DNA of 64,000 nucleotides, taken from the NCBI GenBank assembly GCA_947462335.1, contig OX381720.1, positions 2,797,501 through 2,861,500 of the forward strand. The letters are read 5' to 3'. Shown one piece after another: positions 32,170-43,343 of the stretch. How positions within the stretch are numbered: position 1 is the stretch's first letter; each line of letters starts with the position of its first letter. The stretch comes from Harmothoe impar (taxonomy: Eukaryota; Annelida; Polychaeta; Phyllodocida; Polynoidae). The position numbers and the translations under genes are program-made. The notes under the pieces were generated by a model, which did not search any database, was not told where the DNA came from, and worked only from the letters and a program-made list of their open reading frames with translations.

Positions 32170-32521
32170 TACCGTAAAACCTTGTATAGGCTGCGGCTTA
32201 GTACGCAAGTAAGATCGTATTGCAGCGGATCAGGACAAAGTCAGGGTACGGCTTATTCATATACAAGAGTTTTTAGATGTCTTGTAAAACCTTGCATATA
32301 AGCCTCGAGTTTAAACCGTACCCTGACCATGGGCCGATTCTATAAGCCGCATCTGTGATCTGACTCGCACACTAGCCGTGGCTTGTACGCGAGGTTCTAC
32401 GGTTTATTTTAATACTAAAGTCGCCTTAATGAGACCCCCTGTGAGGCTTATAGGATTTTACCAAACTCTAGGCGCGGCTAATACGTGAGTTGTCAGGGCT
32501 AATACGCGAGAATTTACGGTA
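32170..32521. mobile_element. Family U element, copy 3
   Basis: TACCGTAAAACCTTGTATAG to GCGAGAATTTACGGTA. The interior repeats CGATTCTATAAGCCGCAT and TACGCGAGGT(T/C). Confidence 0.8.
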
Positions 32522-32612
32522 CAGCCCCTTGGCATACTTCTAGGAAGGACTACTGATTAGCAGTGGGAGGGTACAGTTTCAAGGAATCGGCCTCAAATAG
32601 ATCTATGCATAA

Positions 32613-32812
32613 ACCTTTATGGACAGTATAATGCGGTAGAATTAAGCATCGGTGAGTAAACCATCAGCGCTGCATTCATGCATCATGCCGAGCCATGAGT
32701 GCAGCCCTGGCCAGTAACCAATGGATCTCTTAAGTTACTCGCCGGGTTGCATTGGTGCATCATGACGGCAAATGTCATCTTTTAGCGAAATGTCGTCCTT
32801 AAAGGGTTAAAG
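32613..32812. mobile_element. Family P MITE
   Basis: TAAACCTTTATGGACAGTAT to AATGTCGTCCTTAAAGGGTT; the first hairpin is short. Confidence 0.75.
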
Positions 32813-33628
32813 AATAATTAATATTTACAGGAGCAGCATAAACTTACTGTTGCTTATCTACAGGAGTGTATGGTGATCGTATTGATGCGCCGGATAATGT
32901 TTGCTGCACCAATGAATTCTCCTCAAATTTAGTCACAACCAATATAGAATACTCTCAGGTGAAAATCATGTAAGCAGTTGGATAAATTCTAGGCCAGCTT
33001 GTGACCCTTACCACAGGGTCAGTCCCCTGTTTGTATATTAATAAATACACCAGATACACAATGTATGACCCGACTCGGGGTCCGACTGAAGTATTTAAGT
33101 AAATTACAGCTGGCAACTCTCCCAGCACAGACTATGTACTCAAATAAGTCCATGGCACTCTCCCAACAGATACTTTGTATATCCATATAAGTCCATTTGG
33201 TAACTCTCCGAACACATACTATATATACCCATATAAGTCCATATGGCAAGTTTCCCAACGGAGACTATGTATCCCCATATATTACATACTATGGCATGCT
33301 TCCAAACATTGACTCAGTCTATAGTAAGGGACACAGTACGCCATATCTAGGACAACTCAAGGTCGTCTACTGTGTACATATAGCATTCAGTGAACAAGTA
33401 AATAGACACAACTCCACGCCATCGACACGAGTGAAGTATGGTGTGAATGTATGTTAAAAAGTCATGTGTTGTCTTTATTACATGGCAGTAGTGTCTTAAA
33501 ATGAAGGAAATCAACAATCTAGAGGGCCATGGAATATTCTGCATGCATACTTTTAATAATGATATAAGACAAAAAGACACATGTCCGTGCTTGTGCCATC
33601 CCATCTTCTTCAGCTAAACACTGTTTTT
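32813..33628. other. Intronic DNA with short internal repetition
   Basis: No exon seen. Between 33020 and 33300 a degenerate unit of about 45 bp recurs four times (ACTCTCCCAACACAGACTATGTA, ATATAAGTCCATATGGC), a weak minisatellite. Confidence 0.55.
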
Positions 33629-33637
33629 GTGAGAAAA

Positions 33638-33892
33638 TATATTACCAATGCAGCCCCGGCGAGTAACTCGCTGGTGCTACATTGGTGCATCGTGTCGACC
33701 CTTTGATAGTGTCTGCACCCTGTCAGGTCGGCATGAGGCATGAATGCAGCACTGGTGAGTTACTCACCAGTGCTGCATTCATGCATCATGTCGACCAAGA
33801 CATGATGCGAGTTACTCGCCAGGACTGCATGCATGCATCATGGCGACCAAGGCATGATGCATCAAGGTAGTATGCTGTCCTTAAAGGGTTAC
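33638..33892. mobile_element. Family P MITE with a duplicated arm
   Basis: Both hairpins are present, plus an extra GATGCGAGTTACTCGCCAGG segment. Right end GCTGTCCTTAAAGGGTTA. The left terminus is missing. Confidence 0.75.
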
Positions 33893-34578
33893 ATGGTTTG
33901 TGAGGGTTGGAGGTGAGCCCTATATTAGTGAGTACATTCTACATGTACACAGAGATGTAGGACCTTTGAGCTGAGGCTTACACAGAGCTCCAAAGCTGTT
34001 TGATGTCCAACTTGTCATGATAACACTTACAGGGGCGGCATACTTACAGTGTATACATAATGTGTATTGATTATATAGACCCCGACTTTTATACGGTATA
34101 GTGGTTCTGGAAACAAACATACTTATCTTTAGCCGTTTATTTTATAGGATAGATTCACTTAGAGTCTGGCACATATATATATATTAACTTGAGACATACC
34201 TTGAGGCGGACATTTGGTTTTATTGTTCATATATACTCAAGCATTTTGAGCTTTTTATTTGTGAATAATGGTAAAGTGTATGTGGCATTCTTTCAAAAGA
34301 ATTAACACTTGAAGTCCTAGTGTACAGAATTACCTCAAATTTCACTGTCGATCTCACCTAGGGTATGTGTCCGACTCATGGTGAATCTATCCGATATGTA
34401 ACCTGAAGTATTCATGTACATGTATACCATAAAGGTATGACTGTAGACAGAATAAATGTTGATAATATGTAAATTCCTGTAAGTGTATTTTACAAGATGC
34501 AGTCACGACTCAGGTTCTAGTCCCTCAGCCTCCGTTCAGTCCCCATCACCACAGGGGAGAGCTTAGGTTTGATATTGA
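33893..34578. other. Intronic DNA, nothing recognised
   Basis: AT-rich sequence without visible exon or repeat structure. Confidence 0.45.
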
Positions 34579-34579
34579 T

Positions 34580-34763
34580 GGGGGGGGGGGGGGGAGGGCG
34601 ACCCCCTTACCGTTTTAACCTGTTTTCAGAAGAAAAAAAACCTGGGAGTTACTATGCTTAAAAGGGCATGTCCGCGCCCTGATTTTCGAGTGTGGGGGGG
34701 GGGGGGGGGTCATGCAAAATCTCATCCCCCACCCCACTTTGCTAATAAATAATGAGCACTCCC
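34580..34763. mobile_element. Family T element, copy 3, left end lost
   Basis: Shares TTTTAACCTGTTTTCAGA..., GTTACTATGCT, GCGCCCTGATTTTCG and the right end AATGAGCACTCCC with copies 1 and 2. Confidence 0.7.
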
Positions 34764-34861
34764 TAGACTTATTCCAACAGATCACGATTTTACCACAAAG
34801 TCCGGATCAAAGTGAACGTGATGAGGACGGCACAGGACAGACAATGCATCAAAGAGGTGCT

Positions 34862-35052
34862 CTTAACCCGCATAGTCCATTAATGTGCTATGTCGTTGGT
34901 CGACATGATTCGTGGATGCGTGAATGCAGCCCTGGCCAGTAACTTGCCGACATATCATGGCAAGCATACAGGGTCGATGCACCAATGCAGCATGTATGGC
35001 TGACTACAAATGGGCATATGAATTAAAGCATCGTGTCCTCCAAAAGGGGTTA
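34862..35052. mobile_element. Family P MITE, degraded
   Basis: CTTAACCCGCATAGTCCATT to GTCCTCCAAAAGGGGTTAA; only parts of the hairpins remain. Confidence 0.65.
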
Positions 35053-35820
35053 ACTAACAATAGAGGTCACGTGACTTAGGGGTAGACAAGCCCACACAGG
35101 TTTACAATGACTGCTTAAAGTTGATAAATTGGCTATAGAAATGTCAATGAAGTGTTCCCAAAGAGCCCAATGAACTTCTATAGATATAGGCTGATATAGT
35201 TCTTGTATATATAACAATCAGATGTAACGTACCTGGGAGATTGGGTCTTAACAGGTACAGACCAGTATAGACTACCTTAAATGGGCGCGTAGAATCCTCT
35301 ACTTGTACGCGAATCAGAACTCACCGTGAGTGCGGCTTATAGGAATGGCCCCAAAAAAAAAATATATATATACACTCGCTTACAACCCGCGGGTTATACG
35401 TCACTCAAGAACATCTATGCTTTAGCTGAAATAGTTTTATACTTTCCTTACATTTTCCAGTATGATGGTCAAAGTTTTTGGAATATTTTAACAACTTTGT
35501 ATACCACAGTAGAGAGGAAACATATACTGTGAAATTTTAGAAACGTTTGCACCCTTAAAACACTGTACCAATGCCAACCCCCCCCCCCCCCACACACACA
35601 CACAACCCGCCTTCCCTCCCCTTATCACCAGCTGCTATCCTGACTGGTGGATGTAGAAACTAGATGCTATCTCTCATCCACAGGATGAAGGTGTTATCCC
35701 ACATCTAATTGAGCAATATGGAGTACCCAGATGGGTTTGAAATAGAGTATATGGGTGAGTAACTCAAGTAGACTACTCCCTGGGATACGGGGAGTGTGGG
35801 CATGCGGGTCTTCTATTAAA
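35053..35820. other. Intronic DNA with a C-run/CA tract
   Basis: No exon. A C13-(CA)n composite lies at about 35579-35604. Family U-like words (GTACGCGAATCAGA, GTGCGGCTTATAGGA) at 35280-35345 are a decayed fragment. Confidence 0.5.
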
Positions 35821-35821
35821 G

Positions 35822-36072
35822 TTAACCCTTTAAGGATGGATGTCGCTAAAAGACAACATTTGTCGGCATGATGCACCAATGCAGCCCCGGCGTGTAACTC
35901 GCCGGGGCTGCATTGGTGCATCACGTCGATCATTTGGGACTGTCTCAACCTCATAAGGTTGGCATGATGCTTGAATGCAGCCCTGGTGAGTTACTCTCCA
36001 GGGTTGCATTCATGCATCATGACGACCAAGGGTATGATGCATTAGGGTATCATGCCATCCTTAAAGGGTTAA
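35822..36072. mobile_element. Family P MITE, best-preserved complete copy
   Basis: Exact TTAA at both ends (35822-35825 and 36069-36072), followed by CCCTTTAAGGATGGATG and preceded by CATGCCATCCTTAAAGGG. Hairpin 1 pairs GATGCACCAATGCAGCCCCG with CGGGGCTGCATTGGTGCATC. Hairpin 2 pairs CATGATGCTTGAATGCAGCC with GGTTGCATTCATGCATCATG. This copy is the best reference for the family. Confidence 0.9.
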
Positions 36073-36323
36073 GGACAGCATGATGCCTCATGGTTCATAT
36101 CACTTGTCGTTATCGTCATGATGCACCGATGCATGGCCGTCGATAAATTTCGACACCTGTTTTATGCACCGTGCCGAATCTTTGAGTGTATCAACCCTGT
36201 AGAGTCAGCATGATGCATAGAAGCAGCAATGAATTAGAGTTACTCCCCAGAGCTGCATTCCTGCATCATGCCAACAAAAGGGCATATTGTATTAAAGCAC
36301 TGTGCTTCCCTTAAAGGGTTATC
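36069..36323. mobile_element. Family P MITE sharing the TTAA of its neighbour
   Basis: Starts at the shared TTAA with GGACAGCATGATGCCTCATG (the CCCTTT part is lost) and ends GTGCTTCCCTTAAAGGGTTA. It is a back-to-back insertion or a fusion by recombination. Confidence 0.75.
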
Positions 36324-36391
36324 CTGGTGGGGAGGGGGCAGAATCTGATCTTGGGAAACAGGAAATTGGATTTTTCTCCTATTTCCTGTAG

Positions 36392-36903
36392 TTAACCATT
36401 TATGGGAAGCATAGGGCTTTAATATGTCATGCCCTTGGTCGGCATGATGCAGGAATGCAGTACTGGCGAGTTACTCGCCAGTACTGCATTCATGTGTCAT
36501 ACCGACCCATCGGTATTGTTTCAACCCCATAGGGTTGGCATGAAGCTTGAATGCAGGCCTGGCGAGTTACTCACCAGGGCTGCGCTGCATTCAAGCACCA
36601 TGACGGCATAGGATATACTATGTAGCAGATTAAAGCTGGGCCGTCAGGGAATAAGTTCAGCATTTTCCATACATGGACTAAAATAACAGTTCCACCAGAG
36701 GGCAGCAGTGTTTGGACAGGGGACCATGAGCATGGTCCAGCTACAACATATTCACCCTATCTTGTGCCTGTAAGAGCTGAGCTCCTAGCCCTTAAGAGCC
36801 CTCTTGTGAATGACAACTAAACTATATCCAAAAGTGCTTTTGGCCTTACTTCAACCATGACGGTCAAGCTTTAAAGCAGTATGCAGCCCTTAAGGGGTTA
36901 GAG
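36392..36903. mobile_element. Family P MITE split by a family R insertion
   Basis: TTAACCATTTATGGGAAGCA start and two strong hairpins (GCAGTACTGGCGAG/CTCGCCAGTACTGC is perfect). The sequence is interrupted at 36630-36874 and resumes with GCAGTATGCAGCCCTTAAGG. Confidence 0.85.
36630..36874 (+). mobile_element. Family R MITE with CTCF-type motif, copy 2, nested in family P
   Basis: The ends are TTAAAGCTGGGCCG and GACGGTCAAGCTTTAA. CCACCAGAGGGCAG at 36692-36705 matches the CTCF core consensus perfectly. The element sits inside a family P copy and is younger than it. Confidence 0.85.
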
Positions 36904-37155
36904 GGATGCTATAACAACTGGCAGTAAACAGGGGGTCTAGGGTTTCTGTGGTAATGTACTTGTATGTCCTCCCTGCAAGCCGAGCCAGCAGCGAGAACAT
37001 GGCGATGATTTTAAATAAATTAGATTTGCCATTTCAGTTTACTAAGGTTTACTATAAGTTTAAAAGATATTTCAACCTTCAGAAAACATGAGTACAGCCC
37101 CCAGATGTAGATGTTATTTCCCAAAATAAACATAATTATGACACAAGAGATTGAA

Positions 37156-37278
37156 CAGGGGCGTGGCAACCGGGGGGGCGAGGGGGACATGTCCCCCCCC
37201 CCCACTTTTGACCAACCCCAAAAAAGGTCAAACCAAAAAGGTCAAGTAAAAAGCGGTCAAAAAGGGTCAAAATACCCC
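37156..37278. mobile_element. hAT-like element (CAGGGGCGTGGCAACC end), copy 2, truncated
   Basis: Matches the reverse complement of 25424-25591 from CAGGGGCGTGGCAACCGGGG to GGGTCAAAATACCCCT, then stops at the family U element. Confidence 0.7.
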
Positions 37279-37506
37279 TACCGTAAAACCTCACGTATAA
37301 GCTTAACTCGTGTATAGGCCGCAACCCCAAGTTTGGGGCGATCCTATAAGCCGCATCAGAGATCTGATTATGGTGACTTTTAGTACTGTATCATAGTAGC
37401 AAAAACTCGCTTATAAACCGCAACCTGACCATGGGCCGATCCTATAAGCTGCACCAGCGATCTGACTCCCGTACTAGCCGCGGCTTATACGCAAGGTTTT
37501 ACGGTA
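37279..37506. mobile_element. Family U element, copy 4
   Basis: TACCGTAAAACCTCACGTAT to ATACGCAAGGTTTTACGGTA, nearly perfect inverted ends. The interior has CCTATAAGCCGCATCAG and CCGATCCTATAAGCTGCACC. Confidence 0.85.
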
Positions 37507-37552
37507 AATATTGAAAATATATTGAACCCTAAAACTCGGATATACACATGGT

Positions 37553-37768
37553 CTCGTGTAACATAGATATTTTCGCTCATGTATATTTTCGCGAATTCAC
37601 TATAAAGTACAATTTTGCGCATATTTAAATTCACATATTTTGTAATTATGGTAGTTCTGCACCTATATAGGATGGATATTCGCTCTGTACTTATTTCGTA
37701 GATTTTTATTTCCGCAAAAAAAAATCGCAAAAATATGTATAGCGCAAAATAAATTATGTTTTACAGTA
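37553..37768. mobile_element. Family X element, uninterrupted copy
   Basis: CGTGTAACATAGATATTTTC to AAATTATGTTTTACAGTA, with TTTTCGCGAATTCACTA and GGATATTCGCTCTGTAC. Compared with 16089-17173 it lacks the family W insertion. Confidence 0.7.
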
Positions 37769-37777
37769 TGGTTCATA

Positions 37778-38022
37778 TTAAAGCTGGGCAATCAGGGAAT
37801 AGGTTCAGCATTTTCCATACATGGACTAAAATAACAGTTCCACCAGAGGGCAGCAGTGTTTGGACAGGGGACCATGAGCATTGTCCAGCTACAACATATT
37901 CACCCTATCTTGTGCCTGAAGAGCTGAGCTCCCAGCCCTTAAGAGCCCTCTTGTGAATCAAAACTGAACTATATCCAAAAGTGCTTTTGGCCTCACTTCA
38001 ACCATGACGGTCAAGTTTTAAA
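37778..38022 (+). mobile_element. Family R MITE with CTCF-type motif, copy 3
   Basis: TTAAAGCTGGGCAATC to GACGGTCAAGTTTTAAA. CCACCAGAGGGCAG lies at 37840-37853. The element ends 40 bp before an SPPL3 exon, so it may contain that intron's branch-point region. Confidence 0.85.
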
Positions 38023-38062
38023 TTGATATGTGTCTAATAAGACATGTGTTGTATCTTTGCAG

Positions 38063-38182
38063 GTGTACAGACGATAGACTCGTGTCAGGCCATGTTCCTC
38101 CCTATAGGAGCCTCCATCTCTCTCCTTGTCATGTTCCTCTTCTTCGACTCGCTACAGATGGTCTTCGCTGTCTGCACAGCCA
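38063..38182 (+). CDS. SPPL3: SPPL3, second exon in window
   Basis: Between TTTGCAG and GTAAGT. It completes a glycine codon, then reads [20 protein letters not shown] and [18 protein letters not shown], carrying transmembrane segment 2 and the start of segment 3. QTIDS matches the vertebrate sequence at the same place. Ends in phase 1. Confidence 0.95.
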
Positions 38183-38548
38183 GTAAGTAATGTTTGATTT
38201 CAGAAATTAAATTAGCACAAATTGTCTAATTTTTTTAAAGTAGAAAAGAAAGCTGTGATTAGATATGGATACTCATATGAACACAATATTACACAGGATT
38301 ATGTCAGTAGTCAATTTAGCAAAAATAATAGACAAAATGTTTAGCATATTTATGTCACCATCAAAAATTACATGGCGTGTGATGTCATCATTCGTTTAGA
38401 TTTCTATGGCAATTCAAATGTAATTTAAGCTATTTTGAACAGAAAAAAAAAGCACATGAAATAAAGGCAAAGACCCATGGCGGGAGTAAATTGTGTACCA
38501 TTCTTCCCTTGGTGAGTATAGGCCCACTTCAAGCAGAAGGTACAACAT

Positions 38549-38862
38549 GGCCAAAAAAAAAAGTGTGTTTCAGGTTACCCGACCCTACCTAGCAAAACAG
38601 GGCCGACCCTAGAAATTTTTATCCAATTTTGAAAAAAATATGTATATTTTAAGTAATTTTGGGGCTATTTCAGAGTCAATTTGATGGCCCACGAGTCAAC
38701 GGCGTTGTCGACGAGTCAGCGCTGAAGTTTGCGAGTCAGTTTTTGGGTACTTTTCAAGCCAAAGTAAAAAAAATTTAAATTAAAAAAAAAAAAAAATCCA
38801 ACCTACCCTACCTAGATTTTCAGACTATGTAACCTGAAACACACCTCTTTATCTTTTTGGCC
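38549..38862. mobile_element. Family S MITE, copy 3
   Basis: GGCCAAAAAAAAAAGTGTGTTT to AACCTGAAACACACC/TTTTTGGCC, in the SPPL3 intron just before the next exon. It includes an extra segment with repeated GACGAGTCA/GCGAGTCA. Confidence 0.8.
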
Positions 38863-38926
38863 TAACGATGGGCCTTTTGTCTATGTATTTGGATGATGCC
38901 TAACACAGACCACATGTGTGTTGTAG

Positions 38927-39005
38927 TTCTGGCCACAGTGGCGTTTGCCTTCCTGCTGCTGCCCATGTGTCAGTACATCCTGCGGCCCTGCTACTCCAAT
39001 AACAA
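38927..39005 (+). CDS. SPPL3: SPPL3, third exon in window
   Basis: Between GTTGTAG and GTAAGT. Reads [26 protein letters not shown], transmembrane segment 3 and the following loop; LLLPMCQY is the vertebrate motif. Ends in phase 2. Confidence 0.95.
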
Positions 39006-39717
39006 GTAAGTCTCATCTACTGTCTTTCATTTTATTCTTTATTTTTAATTTAAATTCTTTTTTAAAGTACCGGTAAGTAAATAAGTAAACAAGCTGTATT
39101 ATGACATAGGCCTAAGGGGGTGGTCATTTTTTAACAATGGTGGGGGGGGGGGGTTGGTTGGTGGACTTTGGCGCGACCGGGTTGAAATTATTATTGAGCG
39201 TCGCTGTCCCTTTTGAGCAATAGTAACACCAAGGCTTTTTCACTAAAAAGGGGTGAAATTTTCTTCACCAAATGTTGGTATTTGAAGCCTAATTCAGCTT
39301 ATACTAATACTATGTGCTCAAAAGGGGGGGGGGGGTCAGCTTATAATGGAGGTCTTTAGTCAATGAATTTTAGTTTAACCATATGGGCAGTTTTGATAAT
39401 GTGACCATGACCATGACAGTGACATATAACTCAGTGAGATTTCAAGCTTACTGTACACTACCTCCATTGTACTATTCTAAATACATGTATACAGTATAAC
39501 ATCAATGAAATAATGTCAGTTTAAATAACACCGCCATAACGACAGTAATGTATAATCCAGAGATATTCCATGCTTACTGTACACCTCCATTATAATGTTT
39601 AACAAAGATGAGGGAGGTAGCAGTGATAGAGGATATAGCTACATACAAAAGGGAGGCATTTAGCTCGAGGCAATAGGTACTGACAGCGAGAGGGCACAAA
39701 ACATGCAGTTGGCATTA

Positions 39718-39953
39718 AGCCTTTAAGGGCCGCATAATGCTTTAATGTATCATGCCCTTTAGTCGTCATGATGCATGAAGTTACTCACCAGGGCTGCATT
39801 CACGCATCATGCCAACCCTACAGGGTTGAGACATCCCCCGGAGGGTCGGCATGATGCACTAATGCAGCACCGGCGAGTTACTCGCCGGGGCTGCATTGGT
39901 GCATCATGACGACAAATGTCATCTTTTATTGCCATGCCGTCCTTGCAGGGTTA
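39718..39953. mobile_element. Family P MITE
   Basis: TTAAGCCTTTAAGGGCCGCA to GCCGTCCTTGCAGGGTTA. The second hairpin is perfect (CACCGGCGAG/CTCGCCGGGG loop); the first lost part of its left arm. Confidence 0.85.
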
Positions 39954-40105
39954 CCTGATAGCAGGGTGTCTGGGGTGCTGAGTGCGCACATTGTGGTGCC
40001 GTATGCTGCATGCAGGACGACACCAGGATCAATGCTCATCTAGTTTACACACTGTCTGTGTCTGCTGGGGCTGGCAGGGGGGGGGGGGCGGAGTGGTTGG
40101 GGTAA

Positions 40106-40360
40106 GGCCAAATAAAAAAAAGGTTTGTTTCAGGTCACCCAACCGACCCTAGCAAAACAGGGCTGACCCTATGTTTTTTTTTGTGCAATTTTGAAGAAAA
40201 TTTCATATTTTTACACTTTTTGGGTAATTGTTAGGGTTCACACGGAGGATGGCTAGTACTTTCATGTTAAAAAAATAAAATGAAATGAAATAAATATCCG
40301 ACCAACCGACCCTACTCTTTCTTCCCATGTTACCTCAAACATACCTTCTTTTTTTTGGCC
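40106..40360. mobile_element. Family S MITE, copy 4
   Basis: GGCCAAATAAAAAAAAGGTT and TTTCAGGTCACCCAACC at the left; ATGTTACCTCAAACATACC and TTTTTTTGGCC at the right. Confidence 0.85.
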
Positions 40361-42613
40361 TAGGCATCAGACAGTTCCCTTCTGCCCCATCTCGCAATGC
40401 TCTAACCCATTCTCTGGTCGATTACAGACATTTTTCTCACCCCGTCGGGGAAACGTGTTAAGTAAAAAAATATTTGTCACAGGTTAGGGTTAATTTCAAA
40501 TTTTGTCAGGGAAAAATAGATTTTATCAGAAAGTTAGGGAATTTCAAATTCTTAGGGACAACACCAAGAATATGTCCTCTCTTCTCAGCAAAAAAATACA
40601 ACAACCCTACACGCTAGTATCGTTTCTGCACTCTCGCATGGAAATTCCCCAACCACTAATAGAGAGTGGCCAGGACGGTGGGCATTCAGACTAGAGACGG
40701 GGAGAGGAGAGAGAAAATATCGTGGGGAGGGGGGGGGGGCAAACACATGGCAGCCAAAGCATGGAAAAACCCGTTTTTAGGCCATCTAATGAAGCTATGT
40801 TGAGAAGTATCCCCAATCTGGAGGGTATACTTTTTCCTGGTCAACACATACTTTTTTCTTTTTCTTTCTTTTTTTTTTGGGGGGAGGGGCGGGGTAAAAT
40901 TCTCAAGAATTCCCTGCGGGGAAGGTAAATTTATGTCATGGCAGCCAAACACTGTGATCAGCTTGGATCCAGGCCACTGTAATGACTTTGATGCCATGCT
41001 GCTTATAATGACATGATTCTTGTCCTCATTTCAAGATCCTGCAATGCCGCAGGACAGGTGACAAAGACAAACACCCCAAAGTAGGTGACACTATCTACAA
41101 TCTCACCAATAATACTTTGTGAATTTGGAGCTCCTTTTGGAACTGAATAAGAATTGCCATGATGAACATGAAAAAGTACAAATCGGGGCTACTAAGTACA
41201 GGTTTTTGATAATTTTTGGCTACAAAAACAAAAATGTCAATCACACATCTTTGTGGGAACCATGTATAAATGTTGTCATCAATGTGTAGCTGTGATTAAC
41301 CCCTTCCACACGGTAAGCCAATATATTGCACAAAATTGCATTGAGTTACAAGAAACCCAGTGGTGAAGGGGTTAAATTACGAATTTAGAATGAAGAAGTA
41401 CGAAAAATATGAATTTCAGTCCTAGCTATTTGGGAAGTCCTTAGCCATTGGCATTAGGGGAAAAGTAAATGTACAAGCCTGATCTTTTAAGTGGGACCTA
41501 TTGCCTCGTTGTAGGATACATGTACCTATATATCAAATAGTGGTACACTATTATTAGAACTGGGATATATGTAAATATGATATTGTATTTCGCAATACAA
41601 GATTATCTAGGTCACAGATAAAAGGCAAATGCTTAGCCAGTGCAGTTGAAAACTGGGTATTGGTCCAGACCTAATGGCTGCAATGCATGGGGCCGTCTTA
41701 TAGGAGAGCCTTCAATAGCCATAGTCCCCTATACTACTTTATACTGTCCTCTGATATGGGACACCTATCTGGGCAATGGAACCAAGATTATCTATCTTAG
41801 ATCTCAGTTTCAATGCTCCATTAGCACTATATCATATGAGTTCAAAATGCGCAGAAATGGCATCTTCAATTGTCAATATCTGAGGTGCTACCTGGACTAG
41901 AGCAACTTGAAAAAGGGTGACTACATTGTACTACATGTATTACATATAATGTAACATCTAAAGATCTAGCATAATTAGGAGTACACCACTGTTGACCTAA
42001 TTTCTTTCTCCCCTCCCTACTACAGAAGTCTACAGGAGTATCTTAAGTGGTGGGATTTATGTTGGATATTAAATAGAGCAAGGTTTTTGTGGATTAGCAC
42101 ATCACCCCCTACTAGTAGAGATTAAGCCTGTATATACCAAGGTTATTCAATGCTATTTCAACAAATGGTCCCTGTATGACTCCATTAGATCACAATATTC
42201 TCCCACCTGGGTAGGTGAAAAGGTAGATCCTAACTATATACAATGTATCATGCCAAATTTCAGTATTCAAACCTGACAGCCTCCTAAGATCCTGGCGCTC
42301 TGGGTATAGTTTGGCCCTCAGTTAGTAAAATCTCAAACTTGGGAAATCTTCAAAATGCAATATTTTCAAAAGACAATGATCAACCAGGGAAGAAAGTCTT
42401 CCAAGTTTTTCCCTGGTTTCAATTATTTTTGCTCTTGTGAAGACCTGTACTTAACTATAGAGGGCCTTTATTCAGGGGCCTCCATTTGAACATTTCAAGT
42501 GTGTATTTTCTTAGAGTGGTCAATTTTTATCCAAGGTCAACCACTGTTAACCTTATTATAGACTTTACTAGCACTAAGCCCTGACCTAGCCCCTCCCCTT
42601 TACCTTGTTGCAG

Positions 42614-42726
42614 GATATCGTTCGGGTGCTGCGGCCGGTTTACCCCGGCGGAGATCGTGTCGTTCTGTTTGTCCTTCTTCATCGTGTGTATCTGGGTGCT
42701 CACCGGCCACTGGCTCCTCATGGACG
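42614..42726 (+). CDS. SPPL3: SPPL3, fourth exon in window
   Basis: Between TTGCAG and GTAAGT. Reads [17 protein letters not shown] and [17 protein letters not shown], with the family-typical SFGCCGRFT and [10 protein letters not shown]. Carries a transmembrane helix. Ends in phase 1. Confidence 0.95.
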
Positions 42727-42794
42727 GTAAGTGACAAGTCTTCAACCATCAACTACTCTAAACATATTTCATTTCCGTGTACATTATTAATAGA

Positions 42795-42947
42795 CAAAGG
42801 TTCACAAGTTTTAGTCTGTTGGCTGGGTTATTTCACGAGTTAGATGTCAGGCCGTATTTCACGAGGCCATAGGCCGAGTGAAATGCGGCCTGACATCTAA
42901 CAAGTGAAATAACCCAATCAACAGACTAAAACGAGTGTTCCTTTGTG
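42795..42947. repeat. Long inverted repeat (about 70-bp arms)
   Basis: TTTTAGTCTGTTGGCTGGGT...TTTCACGAG pairs with CAAGTGAAATAACCCAATCA...AGACTAAAA around a short GCCATAGGCC centre. Related words (GGCCGTGAAATACGGCC, GGGTTATTTCACGG) continue to about 43130, so the hairpin is probably one end of a larger foldback element. Confidence 0.8.
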
Positions 42948-43142
42948 TTTATTTTTTATGTTTTTCGATTCAAATTAAATTATTATTGGGGGTAGGGCCT
43001 AATTTAGCTGAAATAGCCTTTTCCTAAACCGTTCAAATGTAAACAAACCGTCATTTTGATGACGTCACAGGGCCGTGAAATACGGCCATGGGTTATTTCA
43101 CGGGGGGTATTAAATACGGCACTCCTTGGTTAAATCAATGAA

Positions 43143-43343
43143 GCTGTCGTATTTGATAAAAAATAATTTTCTTTATTTTCGCACAAATGAAAATCCGCAA
43201 AAATATGTACAGCGTGAATATTAATCCAATGTAGCTATATAAGTACTGTACTCTAAAAGTCACAAATTTAAATCCCCGCGAAATTGTACTTTATTGCCAG
43301 ATCGCGAAAATATATATGTGTGGGAATTTCTAAGTTTACAGTA
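43143..43343. mobile_element. Family X element, third copy
   Basis: Shares TTTCGCACAAATGAAAATCC, AAATATGTACAGCG and CGCGAAAATATATATG with the copies at 16089 and 37553, in opposite orientation. Right end AGTTTACAGTA. Confidence 0.65.

Larger units (their letters stand above)
21194..38062 (+). other. SPPL3: SPPL3 intron, 16.9 kb, repeat-filled
   Basis: GT at 21194 and AG at 38061-38062 bound it. It holds roughly twenty-five whole or broken family P copies, families R, S, T, U and X, and a three-deep nested hAT-like insertion. I saw no second gene on either strand inside it. The later SPPL3 introns are all 3.6 kb or shorter. Confidence 0.85.
39006..42613 (+). other. SPPL3: SPPL3 intron, 3.6 kb
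   Basis: Bounded by GT and AG. It contains family P (39718-39953) and family S (40106-40360) elements, a family T-like stretch near 39118-39340 and a partial family G copy at about 42385-42550. The rest (40370-42380) shows no exon or clear repeat. Confidence 0.8.
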
